64,000 nucleotides of DNA from Chelydra serpentina (lineage: Eukaryota; Chordata; Testudines; Chelydridae), in contig JBAIAC010000008.1 in NCBI GenBank assembly GCA_037349315.1, positions 122,510,001 through 122,574,000 of the forward strand. The letters run 5' to 3'. The position numbers and the translations under genes were made by a program. The first letter of the stretch is position 1. Every line of letters begins with the position of its first letter. The notes beneath the pieces were generated by a model, which did no database searches, was not told where the DNA came from, and saw nothing but the letters and a program-made list of their open reading frames with translations. This document shows positions 1 to 11,475 of this stretch, piece by piece.

Positions 1-96
1 ATCTAAGACTGTTAGCTTGCTCTAGTCATTCCATTAATCTTCTATTCAAGGGAACCTCAGGATGTCCACATTCCATTACAATGTTTTTAAATCTAA

Positions 97-225
97 CTAA
101 GCCCTTTGGGGAAGGGATTGTCTTTTGGTTCTGTGTTTATACAGTACCTAGTACAGTGGGGTCCTCGTTCATGACCAGGGCTGCTAGGCACTACCACAGT
201 GCAAATAGTAATAATTCATTAATAT
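97..225 (+). repeat. MIR/CORE-SINE-like element, 3' part
   Basis: The stretch reads as the usual tail of an amniote MIR/L2-type element: a fall-off of the type 'ctttggggaagggattgtc', then 'acagtacctagtacagtggg', then an A/T-rich end with 'taataat'. The same tail pattern recurs at 11366-11475 and 61535-61650 on this strand and reversed at 19845-19965, 45045-45125 and 54590-54705. The 5' half is missing here. Any open frame here is incidental. Confidence 0.6.
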
Positions 226-554
226 ATATTCTAAAGAGCTCTGTAAAAGAGTTCTCACTGCAAATGAAACCAGGGTATACTTTGGAGTTCTTTATTTAAC
301 TGCATGATGTGCTTTCATTATATTGTTTCCCCTTTTGGCCCAAGCAGTTAGCCAATATTTGGGGACTTGCAGGTGGTTTCCATTAAGAGGAGAAATTGAT
401 GATGGAGTCAGATATTCCTTGGATACAATCCTGTTTATTTACAAAGAATGTACACAAAAACCTATTTCCTGAACACGCCAGGAACAAACAGCAGGCAGTT
501 TCCTTGCTCATAATTCCAAGCCTCTTTCCAGCCAGCACGCTGCCCAAAAAGAAG

Positions 555-600
<46 letters not shown>

Positions 601-1217
601 TTTCTCCCAAGGGCCACACTTCCAGTGCTTCTCTGGCTGTTTCCTGGCTTTTTTGGTCCTGTCTGCTTGTGACACACAGAGCCCCTGCATTTTCAGTGAG
701 CTCCCATGGGAAACCCCTTGGCCCACATAGCGTGGCTTCTGTTTGGCTTTGCATGCTGGCTTCCATTGGGTGTTCCCAGCTATCTTGCTCCATAAAGGAG
801 CTTAATTACACCTTATATTTATCTGGAATGAAGGATGACTAGCATGCCCATCAGCCTCAACAAGGTCTATGCTTGCCTGTAGATCAAAGACACACCTGCT
901 GGTAGCCTCCAACACCCTCCATCATAGCAATGTGATATTAGTTAAGAAAGTCAAAAAATGCTAATTGCTACTTTATTCTTAATCTAACCAAACAAATTAG
1001 ATTAGGGCCAATAATAAAGGTTCTAGCGCCTCAGATTGTCTCCTATATATGTATTTTGATACAGTATTTTCCTTAGCTCTGTTTTCCTGTTTTGTAGTGA
1101 GATTACTGGGTGGCAACTGCTGCTACTTTGTAAACTTCTTGGAAGTAATAGTCATAATGCTTTTATTTCAGCTAAATTACAACTTCCTAAATGAAACAAA
1201 GCAGGGGAATAACTAGG
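226..1217. other. Intergenic; dispersed repeat and (CT)n
   Basis: No gene is recognised. About 383-530 resembles 7230-7305 (shared pieces 'ctgtttatt' and 'aatgtacacaa'), which suggests two copies of one dispersed repeat of unknown class. A pure CT tract lies at 559-597. The remainder is unremarkable A/T-rich sequence. Confidence 0.5.
559..597. repeat. (CT)n microsatellite
   Basis: An uninterrupted CT dinucleotide tract of 39 bases is seen directly. The antisense open frames rich in alternating Arg-Glu across it are artefacts of the repeat. Confidence 0.97.
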
Positions 1218-1465
1218 ATTGTACTCTGGTGGCACCTTAAAGACTAACAGATTTATTTGGGCATAAACTTTCGTGGGTAAAAAACCCCACTTCTTCAGAT
1301 GCATGGAGTGAAAATTACAGATACAGGCATAAATATATATTGGCACACGAAGAGAAGGGAGTTTCCTTACAAGTGGAGAACCAATGACACCTCCTCATCA
1401 ATTACTGGGAGTGGATCACATACACCCTGACTAAACTGGCCTTCAACATTGGTTCTCCACTTGCG
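1218..1465 (+). repeat. Turtle-type tRNA-derived SINE body with inverted tail
   Basis: The core carries 'ggcaccttaaagactaacag', 'gggcataaactttcgtgggt' and 'cttcagatgcatgg', the diagnostic body of the abundant testudine tRNA-derived SINE. The tRNA-like head is missing. After about 1387 the sequence turns round: 17 bases at 1371-1387 return as a perfect inverted copy at 1448-1464, so the last ~78 bases appear to be the same tail in reverse orientation. The family call rests on recognition of the motif. Confidence 0.75.
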
Positions 1466-3424
1466 CTACACAGTTATTTTGTACAGTAGGTGAATCCCAG
1501 TGCTCTGACATCTTTAATAGCCACCCAGAGCAGAGAGATTTGTTATTTCTCTAATGGGACTGGAAATCTGCAAATCCAGTCTCTACTCTGATTGGCTGCT
1601 ATACGCCCTCTGCTCTGATTGGCTCTGGAGTGCAATATCTTAAAGTGTTTTGCCAGCGACAAAAATGCAGCCTCGGCTTCTCATACCATTCAGCTGAAGC
1701 AGGAAACTCCAAAAATTACATGAAAGAGAAGAAGATGGAAACAATAAAAAACACCCCAAAAGGCAAAGCAAGTGGGCTGTGAAACTGCTGGGAGGGAAAA
1801 TGTTTTTATAAGTGTCTAAACTTCTGAATCATTACTCTCCTCCAGGCCCAATCTTGCTCTGAGTGAAGTCGTTAGGAATTTTGCCAATACCCCTTCATCG
1901 CTGGATGCTTTTCTCCACAATCACTGTCATCTATTTGTTTTTCAGTTGGGAAAATCCCAGCATCTCCCTCCCAATACAATGTCAAAACAAGTGGGTTCCA
2001 AGGCAGGTAGTGTATCTGCGTGCGGCTGCACCAGACTAAGCATGTGTTGGTCCCTTGAGCTGTGTTGCCCAAGGGTTGTATACTCGAAGAGACACTTTAT
2101 GGGCATCCCCACTTCATTCCCGCAAGCAGCTGGGCAGGGAGTTGTCATTTCATAGCTATGGAAAACTTCCCTTCTTACTCTGAATACTGATGTTGGTGAC
2201 TGTGGCCTGCCTGTGTCTGTGTTTATAAGAGCTCCTGGATGTAATTTAAAGTAGCCTAGAAGTAGCATTAAGTGACACAGGCTAGATATGGGTTCTTTGC
2301 ATAATTTGTCCAGTTCAGGACATCCATAACTGCTGTTTCTCCCTAGACCACATCTCTTTCCCCTTCTTCAACAGCTCTTGTTCTGACTACCCTGAGTAAG
2401 AGCAGGTATGTGGTTTATGGAGCAAGCTCAGAATACCTCCCTCCATGCTTTTTCAGCATAAATCCACTTAGCCACCTTCTATGTTGGCAAGTTGCATCAA
2501 GTTCTTAAACCCCTGTGTAAGCAATTCAAGAATAACGACTAGTGTATTTGGGTTAAATTCTTTCAAACCCAACCAAATAAAGATTTGTTTAAAAGTAAAC
2601 AAATAAGCAAAGATAAAATTTTTGGGAGACTTATCATTAATGCTCATTTCTGCTCATTTGCAGAAATCAAGACTAAGATTGTTTGGTCTAAAAAACCAGT
2701 GTCCAATAAATGCATCTGAGAGAGAGCATAGATCCTTCATTCAAATCCATCCTACACACAACCACTCTTAAGTCAAAGTCATGCTTCAAGGCCTTTGCTA
2801 CCAGAATGACAAAACCTTCCCATGTGGCCTCCCTAATATTATCATAAATGGCCCTTTTAAGTTTGACTGACAGCTCAAGCCACTCTCCTTTGATTATAAA
2901 TGAGGTAACGTGTTTGCATACAGAACGGATATTCTATTGAAGGTCTCTCAGCGGGCACTTCCGGGTATTGCCCCCAGAACAAGTGACAAATCAGGTGTGA
3001 AAGGAACAAAGAATTAACAGCCTCAGAAAGCAAGGACTGAAGGCAGAATTAATCTACCTCTTAACTCATCCATAAGAACTCTTAGGATGCGTAAGATACC
3101 ACAGGCTTTTATGGAGGCTTTTACTCCATATGTGATGGAGTTTCTGATTTAATAATATCAGTACAACTCCAGTGATATTTGACCTTTCCATAAAATCAGA
3201 TCTCTTGACAGTCCTATTAACAGAAGTAAGAAAAAACATCAGGAAAATTTTCAGCGTTCTGATATACATATCAAAACAACAAATTATTTTAAAGATTTTC
3301 GCACCAGGTAATATGCATATTAAGGCCTCAATCCTGCAAGTGCTAATACACATGCTAAACTTGATTTATGTGAATAGTCCATTGACTTCAGCAGACCTAT
3401 ATTTATGAGTAAAGTTAAGCACAG
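1466..3424. other. Intergenic, no recognised feature
   Basis: I see no convincing exon, RNA gene or classifiable repeat. Open frames on both strands near 1870-2270 overlap one another, lack splice context and show no known domain. Confidence 0.4.
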
Positions 3425-4130
3425 ACTGAAAAAAACTGGGATTGTTTACCTTAGAAAGGAGGTGAATAAATGGGTATATAAATGTATATGAAGTAGTGAA
3501 TGGCACAGGGAACATAATAATACCTAGCTCTTATATAGCATTTGTCATCCATATATTGCAAAGTGCTTTGCAAAGTAGGTCAGAATCATTATTCCCATTT
3601 TACAGACAGGGAAGCTGAGTAACTGAGAGGGAAAATGACTCATTTAAGGTCACTCAGCAGGTCAGTGGCAAAGCGAGGAACAGAACCCAGATCTCCGGAG
3701 TCCTAGTCGGTGGCTTCAGCCCCACAATTCACCCTCTCATAATACCCAAGGAGTGAAAGGTGGCAAATTAAAAATCAATTAAACAAAATACTTTTTCATT
3801 CATGTAATTAGACGGTGGAACTCATTGCCACAGGATGTCATTCAAGCCAAGGATGTAGTAAGATTCAAAGAGGGATTGTATTGTATATGGATAATAAGAA
3901 TATCCTCCAGTTGTATTAGTTAATGCTAAAAAAATGTTGGAAGGGATAATCCCTCCTACTTCAGGGTTAAAGCCAATCTCCTTCCCTGCGAGATTGTGAG
4001 TAGGATAAGGACATTCATGTGGCAGTTTATCCCACATCTGTGGGGTTTCTTGAATCTTCTTCTAAAGCACTTTGTGCTGGCTACTGTCAGAGACAGGATA
4101 CTGGATTAGCTGGACCATGGCCTAAGTGTT
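3425..4130 (+). repeat. CR1 LINE 3' region, split by a MIR-like insertion
   Basis: Before about 3525, 'ccttagaaaggaggtgaat' and 'gtatataaatgtat' match the end of the CR1 reverse-transcriptase ORF. After about 3735 the CR1 order resumes with 'ggtggaactcattgccaca', 'gtaagattcaaagagggatt' and 'gacaggatactggattagct'. The two parts run in the same direction and are separated by an antisense MIR-like element, so the CR1 copy is the older of the two. It is degenerate and non-functional. Confidence 0.7.
3526..3735 (-). repeat. MIR/CORE-SINE-like element nested in CR1
   Basis: Antisense MIR landmarks run in order: 'cattttacagacagggaagc', 'ctgag', 'aaggtcactcagcaggtcag', 'aacccagatctccggagtc'. This is the reverse of the tRNA-derived half of a MIR-type SINE. 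Boundaries are set by where the CR1 sequence stops and resumes and are approximate. Confidence 0.7.
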
Positions 4131-4340
4131 TGCAGGCTCCTGGCCTACATTTTCATTCAGGGTAAGTATGATATCCATTTTGTAAAAGCACATCTCTCAG
4201 TTAATGAGTGACATGTCCCCTCCATAGGGGAGATTGTTCAAGTTCGTTCTAAGGGCTGGTTAGCTCTAATCTTTTCTGGCTAGCCCTGTGTACTCACGTG
4301 AACACTGCACACTGCTTTCAGCATACTGCTCAAGAAGTGT

Positions 4341-4453
4341 TTTTTTTTACCCGCGAAAGTTTATGCCCAAATAAATCTGTTAGTCTTTAAGGTGCTACCG
4401 GACTCCTTGTTGTTTTTGTGGATACAGACTAACATGGCTACTCCCTGATACTT
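4341..4453 (-). repeat. Turtle-type tRNA-derived SINE, 5' half
   Basis: Read in reverse complement this gives 'gtagccatgttagtctgtat', 'ccacaaaaacaacaaggagt', 'agcaccttaaagactaacag' and 'gcataaactttcgcgggt'. It includes the tRNA-like promoter head that the 1218 copy lacks and is truncated in the body. Confidence 0.85.
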
Positions 4454-4639
4454 ATAAAAATCTCCTTTTTCTACATCAGTCATAAGAAAAATGCAAGTTG
4501 TGATTGAAAAACAAATCAAGAAAAGAACACGGCTCTTATGCAGGATAGCTCATATGCAAGACACCTAATTTGCACAGGCGAAAAACTTTCAGTGATTTGG
4601 AGCAAAACCCAATCACTGAGCACAAGAAAAACAAACATT

Positions 4640-4910
4640 TATATTACAGTAGCACCTAGAGGCCTCAGCTGAGATTAAAGCCCAGTTATGTTAGGCATTG
4701 TACACACACACATGCAGTAAGATGGTCTGAGGAGCTTACAGTCTGAAAAACAAGTGGTGAGAGAAAGGAAGTACAATTAGCCCCATATTGCAGATGGGGA
4801 ACTGAGATGAAGAAACTTGCCCAGGCGGTAACACAGGGAGCCTGTGGCACAGCTAGGCAATGAACCCAGGTCTCCTGAGGTCCAGCCCAGTGCCTTAATC
4901 TCAGCCTTGT
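4640..4910 (-). repeat. MIR/CORE-SINE-like element, nearly full length
   Basis: The antisense tail ('gttaggcattgtacacac', 'gaggagcttacagtctga') is followed by the antisense head ('attgcagatggggaactgag', 'cttgcccaggcgg', 'aacccaggtctcctgagg'). Both halves are in the order and orientation expected of one element. Confidence 0.65.
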
Positions 4911-5339
4911 TTCCTTAAAACGTTCCTTTGTTACCAAAGGTGAAATCTCCAGAGAGCAGTTCAGTGCAAGGCCCCATCTGTAAAACAGTAAGAAGTAATG
5001 AAAACTAGAATTGTAACAAGGCACCTTTCACCTGAGCATCTCAAAGCACTGTGCAAACGTTAATGAATTAAGATCAGAATAAGTTTATTTGTAAAGTGCT
5101 TTAAAATCCATGCCTGCAAGGCACTTAGTAGTGTACCATATTTACTGCTATTATTCCACAGAGTCAAGCTGGAAATGTTATTTGCTGGATTCTACATACA
5201 AGGAAGTGAAGAGCATATCAGAGTAGCGAGAAAACAGTCTTGTTAAGGCACGTCTGGTCACTTCCTAGTGTTGCTATAGACTTGAGCTTCAGAACCTGGT
5301 TTTGCAGTGAATTCATTTTAATTTGCACAATCATAGCTA
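4911..5339. other. Intergenic, possible MIR-like remnant
   Basis: A weak second remnant ('tctcaaagcactgtgcaaac', 'gtaaagtgctttaaaatcc') lies at about 5030-5115. Nothing else is recognised. Confidence 0.35.
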
Positions 5340-7235
5340 TTAATACACCATGCGATTTGATTAATAGAAATGTAGGTCTGGAAGAGACCTTGAGAGGTCA
5401 TCCAGTTCAGCCCCTTATGGTAAGGCAGGACCAAGTCAAACTAGACCATCCCTGACAGGTTTTTGTCCACCCAATTATTAAAAAGCTCCAATAATGGAGA
5501 TTCCACAACCTCCCTTGGAAACTTTTCCCAGAATTTAAGTACCCTTATAGTTAGAAAGATTTTTCTAATATCTAACCTAAATCTCCCTGGTTGTAGATTA
5601 AGACCATTACTTCTTATCCTACCTTCAGCTGCCATGGAGAACAACTGATCACCATTCTCTTTATAGCAGCCCTTAACATATTCGAAAACTATTAACAAGT
5701 TCTCCCTCAATCTTCTTTTCTCAAGGCTAAACGTGCCCAGTGTTTTTAATCTTTCTTCACAGGTCAGATTTTCTAAACCTTTCATCATTTTTATTGCTCT
5801 CCTCTGGACTCTCTCCAGTTTATCCACATCTTTCCTAAATTGTGGCACCCAGAATTGGACACAGTACTCTAGCTGAGGCATCATCAGTGCCAAGCAGAGA
5901 AGGACAATTATCTCCCGTGTCTTACATAGGACACTCCTGTTAATACAATAAGAATATTAGGCTTTTTCACAACTGCATCACATTGTTGACTCCTATTCAA
6001 TTTGTGACTCACTGTACCCCCCACATCCTTTTCAGCAATTCACCATTTTGTAGCTGTGCATTTGCTTTTTCCTTCCTAAGTGAAGTACTTTGCACTTGTC
6101 TTTATTAAATTTCATCTGGCTGATTTCAGACCATTTCTCCAATTTGTCAATTGTTTTGAATTATAATCTTGGCCTTCTGAAGTGTTGCAACCCTTCCAGC
6201 TTGGTGTCATCCACAAAAGATATAAGCATACTCTCCACTCCATTATCCAAGTATTTAATGAAAATATTGAATAGCACCAGACCCAGGATTGACCCCTTCA
6301 GGAACCTACTAGATAGAGCCTTCCAGTTTGACATTGATATCTACTGTTTGAGTATGGTCTTTCAACCAGTTGTGCACCCAAACTATAGTAATTTCACCTG
6401 GACCACATTTCCCTAGTTTGCTTAGGAGAATGTCATCTGGGACTGTTTCAAAAGTCTCACTAAAATCAAGATACATCACATCTACTGCTTTCCCCAATCC
6501 ACTAGGCCAGTAACTCTGTCAAAGAAGGAAATTGGGTTGATTTGGCATGATTTGTTCTTGACAAATCCATGCTGGCTATTTCTTAAAAGTCCTATTATCC
6601 TCTAGGTGCTTACAAATTGATTGTTTAATAATTTGTTCCAGTATCTTTCCAGGTATCAAAGGTAGGCTAACTGGGCTCTAATTCCCTGGGTCCTCTTTGT
6701 GCCCCTTTTTAAAGATAGGTATTATTTTTACCTTTCTCCAGTCCTCTGGGACCTCCATGAGTTGTTGAAGATAATTGCTAATGGATTTGAGATTGCTTCA
6801 GTACCTTAGGATGAATTTCATCAGGCCCTGCTGACTTGAACACATCTAACTTACCTAAATATTCTTTAACCTGTTCTTTCCCAATTTTGGTTTCTGTTCC
6901 TTCTCCCTTGTTAATATTAATTGTGTTGAGTATCTGGTCACCATTAATCTTTTTAATGGAGGCTGAAGCAAAATAAACATTAAACACTGCAGCCTTCTTG
7001 ATATCAGTTATTAGCTCTCCTTCCCACTATGTAGAGGACCACTTTCCTTTGTCTTTCTCTTGCTTAATGTATTTAAAGAACCCCTTATTGCATTTTATGT
7101 CCCATGCTGAGTGAAACTCAATTTGTACCTTTGCCTTTCTGATTTTAGCCCTACATGCTTGTAGGGACAAAAGCATAAGCTTATTATTGTTGCCCTTCTG
7201 ACCGAAATTTGTGGACTTCAGGATGGTTTTCATTT
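5340..7235 (-). repeat. CR1 LINE relic (reverse transcriptase region)
   Basis: A decayed CR1 non-LTR retrotransposon lies antisense, with its 3' end at the low coordinate. Antisense translation of 5441-5893 gives the ORF2 C-terminal region with PQLEYCVQFWVPQFRKDVDK and LERVQRRAIKMMKGLENL. At 6309-6497 the reverse-transcriptase box reads VMYLDFSETFETVPDDILLS, where a functional CR1 has YLDFSKAFDTV. At 6778-6987 comes the upstream box KSAGPDEIHPKVLK, and at 7027-7233 the region before it. Several frames and stops separate these pieces, so the ORF is dead. The endonuclease region is absent because of the usual 5' truncation. The length, near 1.9 kb, is long for a CR1 remnant. Confidence 0.9.
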
Positions 7236-7305
7236 GGATGAGAAGTTGGTGATGTGGAATCAGAGTATTTTCTTAGCACAATCTGTTTATTGATAAAATG
7301 TACAC
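7230..7305. repeat. Dispersed repeat fragment related to 383-470
   Basis: The sequence 'cacaatctgtttattgataa' followed by 'aatgtacacaa' resembles 'acaatcctgtttatttacaa' and 'aatgtacacaa' in the first kilobase. The match stops where a palindromic mini-element starts at 7308. Class unknown. Confidence 0.4.
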
Positions 7306-7307
7306 AA

Positions 7308-7380
7308 GGGGTGAAATCCTGACCCCACTGAAGTCAATGTCAAAACTCCCATTGACTTCAGTGGGGCCAGAACATCACCC
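7308..7380. repeat. Palindromic mini-element (GGGTGAAATCCTG type)
   Basis: One arm (7308-7341, 'ggggtgaaatcctgacccc', 'actgaagtcaatg') is mirrored by 7350-7380 ('cattgacttcagtggggcca', 'catcaccc'). The same design appears at 14456-14524 and 63643-63715, which supports a mobile, non-coding DNA-transposon derivative. Confidence 0.7.
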
Positions 7381-8524
7381 AAGAATTTGCTTCACTCAAT
7401 TGTGGAAGATACAAACAGCCCATAGGGAAGTCTCAAGGGGTTGCAGACCTGTTTCCCCCAAAAGAGAATTAAACCAAGCCAGGTGGCTGAGGGGCACACA
7501 TTGGTTAAGCGCTGTTTTACCAAAGCTGCTGCTTCGAGATTATGATAGACCTCCCACACTTTTCCAGACCTACTCCAGTACTGAAAACGCCTCACAGACA
7601 GCTTCCTGTGCTTTTCGGAAGTCCCAAATGAGCCACTTCAGCCCTGTCCCAAGAGACTCTATATTGGGTTCTGCTTCTCTTCATTCTACAGCTGCTCATT
7701 CCCAGCTCCACGTCCCTTGGGCTGGCCAGATGAACCAGGATCATTAGCCTCACAGTACCCCATTAACAGCCACTGCTTGTATCCACCCATTCTAAACAGA
7801 GCTTATTCTACCTTAACAGCCCATAAGGGTGGGCTGCTACATTAGCACGAGTACTGTAATAGCCGATGTCATGTTGTATTGCATGGCTCTGGTGCTAGGC
7901 ACTGTACATGCACATAACAACACCCATACCACTAAGGCCTGGTGGTATACACCCAAAGTTGTAGTGACATAACTAAAGGTTTGCTTTTATATGCCTTTAG
8001 TTAGATGGCCAAGGACTCCCAGGATACACCACCGCAGTTCCCCAAGGGGGGAAAGCATGGTACACCGTTGGAGATACACTCTGATCAGGGAGCCCTGCCT
8101 ATGGAGGAGAATGGGAGCATAAGGCACCACAGCAGCATTTTGGAATCAAAATATTTGGGAGTTTGGCTCAGATATTTTGATAGCTGAACTTTTGCCGAAA
8201 AATATGTAATTGAGGAGGAAAAGGGGTGGAAAAGATAATTTTCCAATCATCGGGTTGTATTGGCTTAGTTTACCAACATAAACCAGGTTTAAACCAATAT
8301 AAAAGGGTCCAACATGCAAAGTTGCAGCAGTTAAAGTAATTTTTAAAACCGAATTAAGTTAACCTAGTGCAACTTCTGTGTAGACAAGGCCTAAACCAGG
8401 TACTGCAGGTTCCCAATAATGCCCTGTCTCCTATGCCTGGAGAAAGAGACCAACGGGATTGGAGAGCTTTTAAGAAGACATAGCATATATTTCACTAACA
8501 AGGCTATGACATCTCATTGCTACT
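7381..8524. other. Intergenic, no gene recognised
   Basis: The 149-codon open frame at 7298-7747 starts inside a palindromic repeat and shows no domain. At about 8250-8395 the sequence ends in 'tgtagacaaggcctaa', like the end of another GTCTACA-type transposon remnant. No exon is supported. Confidence 0.35.
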
Positions 8525-9209
8525 TGTAACAGAGTGGCTTGCCCCAGGGGCTGGAGAGTTTGGGCCTAAGCCAACTGGAGTACAGAATGAGCCCCACCTG
8601 AGGGGAATCAGGCAATTCCCCATAAGAGCAGAAGGTAACTGTACTTGAGAGAGACAGACAGGCACAGGGGTAAGTGGTGAGAGAGCTGCTGTGAGAGCTA
8701 TGTAGGAAGCTCAGAGCAGGAAGGTCAGGGATGGATCCTGACCAAACAGGGAAGAGGCCGAGGATATCTCTGGCCTGGGAGGGACCCTGATTAAGTAGGG
8801 AAGAGATGGAGAGGCTCACAGAAGAACTGAAGTGGGCCAGTGAAAACGACAGTACAAATAAAGGAGCAGGTTTAGCTGTTCAGTACAGGGGCCTGGGCTG
8901 GAGCCCACAGCTAAGGGTTGTGTTCTCCTACTGGCCCTGAGGAAGAGGCTCCACAAGCTCATAGAAAGGGTTATCAAGTCCAGTAAGGGGGCTGCAGGGC
9001 AAGCTAGGGCCTCAGAGAGGGCAGAAGGATTTGTTTTATGTTAAAGACCTTTGTGCCCTTGGAAGGGTTAAACTTAAGACTGTGACCTGACTGGAGGGCT
9101 GAGGAAAGAAACCACCCCAGCACTGGAGTGACCATTTAGTCCAGTAAGAGAGCTGTGATGCTATGTCTGGCCACAAAGGGACACCTACTGGTGAGTAAAC
9201 TATGTTACA
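8525..9209. repeat. LTR-like element with TG...CA ends
   Basis: The element begins TGTAACAGAGT and ends ACTATGTTACA, giving an inverted terminal repeat matching at 10 of 11 positions and the canonical TG...CA ends. Flanks are CTACT (8520-8524) and CTACC (9210-9214), a likely 5-bp target duplication with one change. There is no coding capacity. The closing segment ('ccacaaagggacacctactg') resembles the end of a related element near 24.66 kb. A solo LTR is the simplest reading, but the long inverted ends leave other classes possible. Confidence 0.55.
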
Positions 9210-10321
9210 CTACCACAGATTAAAACAATCAAAGGATGTCCAAAGCAAAGCAAAGTCCCAAAGGTGACTCTTCATTTTTTCAAAGGTGAAAAAATTCTTT
9301 AAATAAAGTTGTCCAACACTAAGCGTTTAATAGAAAAGGATTTTTCCTTTTGATGTTCACACAATTATGGAATGGGTTAGGGTTCAGGTGTTGCAAGTTA
9401 AAATGTACAGAAAACTATTTAAACTATGGCACTGCATTAAAAAAGATAATGAAAAGGCCTTTTATCAGAGTGATATGTGAGCCCAAATGGAAAATAAATT
9501 TTTAGTAACTATTCCATCTTTCAAATTTATGTGCATTTCTTCAAGTGCAAAATGTTTGAGGGTTTTACCAGCTGAAATCTGCTGATATACAAATATAAAA
9601 AATTAATTATACAAGTTTTTAACAGGTTTGTAACTTATTGGGTTAATGGATACAGTGGGACAAATTCTGATTTAATTTACACTGGTGTAAATCTTGAGTA
9701 ACTTCACGGAACTCATCAGATTTCCAACTAGTGGAAAAACACCCACTTTGCTGTGTTGGGGGGGCAGTCTTTTATTTTCTGTTCTGTCTTTTCATGTATT
9801 ATCTGGTGGGATCACATCACTCTGATAAAAGACCTTTTGATTATCCTTCGAAGCCAATATGACTACTCTTGTGAGTAAGGCAAGGGGGATTTGACCCTCT
9901 GTAAACCTAATCATTTTCAAATTGATTTTTTGTTACTATCATTCTGATTTGCTCCCCCCGCCCGCAAGCCAACAGAACCAAGCCTGACTCCTATGATGGT
10001 GCAGTGTTCAGTCCATAGACCTGATTCTCTATTGCCCTAAGGACCTAGCTAAACGCTCAGTCCAGAGAGCGCTTCCTTGTTCTGTGTCCCCAGTGTACGT
10101 ACCAGAGAGCATTCTGAGAATGGAGATGAGGGGTGTGCTCTGGCTACTTCCAAGATGCCATAAGGCCCATAGTTGCTATGGGCAGCTGGGCACAACTTAA
10201 TAGGGCTGGCCAGAAAACAAGAATTCAGTTTTGTGAAAAATCTTGAGGTTTCACAATGTTCTTGCTCCAATACAGAACAAGACTGAGATCTTTCAGATTT
10301 TTCCATGCAAGAGAGCTCTAC
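9210..10321. other. Intergenic, no recognised feature
   Basis: A/T-rich single-copy-looking sequence. A short '...tttacactggtgtaaatc...' palindrome at about 9676 resembles the core of the GGGCC-type mini-elements seen downstream. Confidence 0.35.
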
Positions 10322-10443
10322 CCCAGAGGTCAGGGCACTCCCTTGGAATGTGGAAGACAACACTTCAAATCTCTGATATACCTGATTTAGAGCAGGGACC
10401 TGAACCTGGGTCTTCATATCCCAGAGGAATGCCCTGACCATTG
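10322..10443. repeat. Head-to-head pair of tRNA-like SINE heads
   Basis: The first arm (10322-10380) reads 'cagaggtcagggcactccc' then 'cacttcaaatctctga'. The second arm (10384-10443), reverse complemented, reads 'ccaatggtcagggcattcct' then 'acccaggttcaggtccctg'. Both look like tRNA A-box and B-box segments, and GGTTCAGGTCC in the second is close to a B box. They form one large imperfect palindrome with a loop of only a few bases. Confidence 0.6.
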
Positions 10444-11199
10444 GATATTCTGGGGTCTTGTGCTCTCCAGAAACTCCATCCTGGATATGAGAAACCTGTC
10501 TGACAATTGTTTCATGGGAGCCGATACACTTCTGTGAAGGTTTCAGTTTCCAGACAAATGGGCATTGTCCAGCACAGTTCTGTCAACAAAATTCCTGACC
10601 AGCACTATGAATTAGCTCTGAACTGACCCCTGGTAGCCCCGCTCTCAAGGCTGCCCTAAGTGACCTGGGGAGCACTGTCACAGAATGAATGCCGGCCTCT
10701 CTCTTTTGTCAGTCTTCTTCCAGGGAGGGAGGGGGAAAGGCATTATTTTTCTTTCGTGAAGTGGAGATCTCTTAATTGTGACATTGGCCAAGGAGTGGTA
10801 CATTCTTTTTATTCGAGGAGGTGCTACCAGCTCTGCCTGTTAAGGCTGCCTGACATATATGCACACAGTATGATAGCACACATATGATATATGCACACAT
10901 ATGATATATGCACACATATGATATATGCACACATATGATAGTACATGTGTGGGTTTTATAAATTAAAAGATAAATAAATACTTTTCTCCACAAAGGAGAA
11001 AAGCGACTCTCTGCATGCTTTGACTGGCACGCCTCCTTCCTACACCTCTGCCTCTGAACTGACTGGCATCCTGTAAAAACGATAGAGTGCAGCTTTCTAC
11101 TCAATCGACCCTGATTATGAAACTAAATAGTAATTTTTGCATGCATTTGACGTTACATTTGGACACTTCTCTCTGTAGATCTGTGACCATTGAATTGAA
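10444..11199. other. Intergenic with short tandem repeat
   Basis: No gene is recognised. The only structured part is the 17-base tandem repeat listed separately at 10877-10948. Confidence 0.4.
10877..10948. repeat. 17-bp tandem repeat
   Basis: The unit 'gcacacatatgatatat' repeats directly about four times without spacers. It is A/T-rich and partly palindromic (catatg, atatat). Confidence 0.9.
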
Positions 11200-11475
11200 T
11201 CATAGATGCCCCATATCATGGGCGGTGAGCTAATATCTAGGGCACAGGCATGGGAGTCAGGAGATTTGGCTTCTAATTTTAACTCTGCCGGTTACCTGCT
11301 TTGTGAACAATTCATGTCATCTGTTTCCCCTTCCACTCCTTGTGTGTTTACATTGTGAGGTCTTTGGGGGCAAGGACTGTCTATCGTTCTGTGTTTGTGC
11401 AGTGCCTAGCACAACAGGGTCCTGATCTCAGATAAGTCTGAAGATGCAGCCGTAATACAGATGATAATAAAAATG
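11200..11475 (+). repeat. MIR/CORE-SINE-like element, nearly complete
   Basis: The head ('gcatgggagtcaggagattt', 'aactctgccggttacctgct', 'catctgtttcccc') is followed by the tail ('gtctttgggggcaaggactg', 'gtgcagtgcctagcacaaca', 'taatacagatgataata'). This is the best-ordered copy of the family in the window and serves as a local reference for the others. Confidence 0.75.

Noticed and set aside
10877..10948. CRISPR-like regular repeats
   Set aside because: The units are directly abutting with no spacers, and the genome is a vertebrate; it is a simple tandem repeat.
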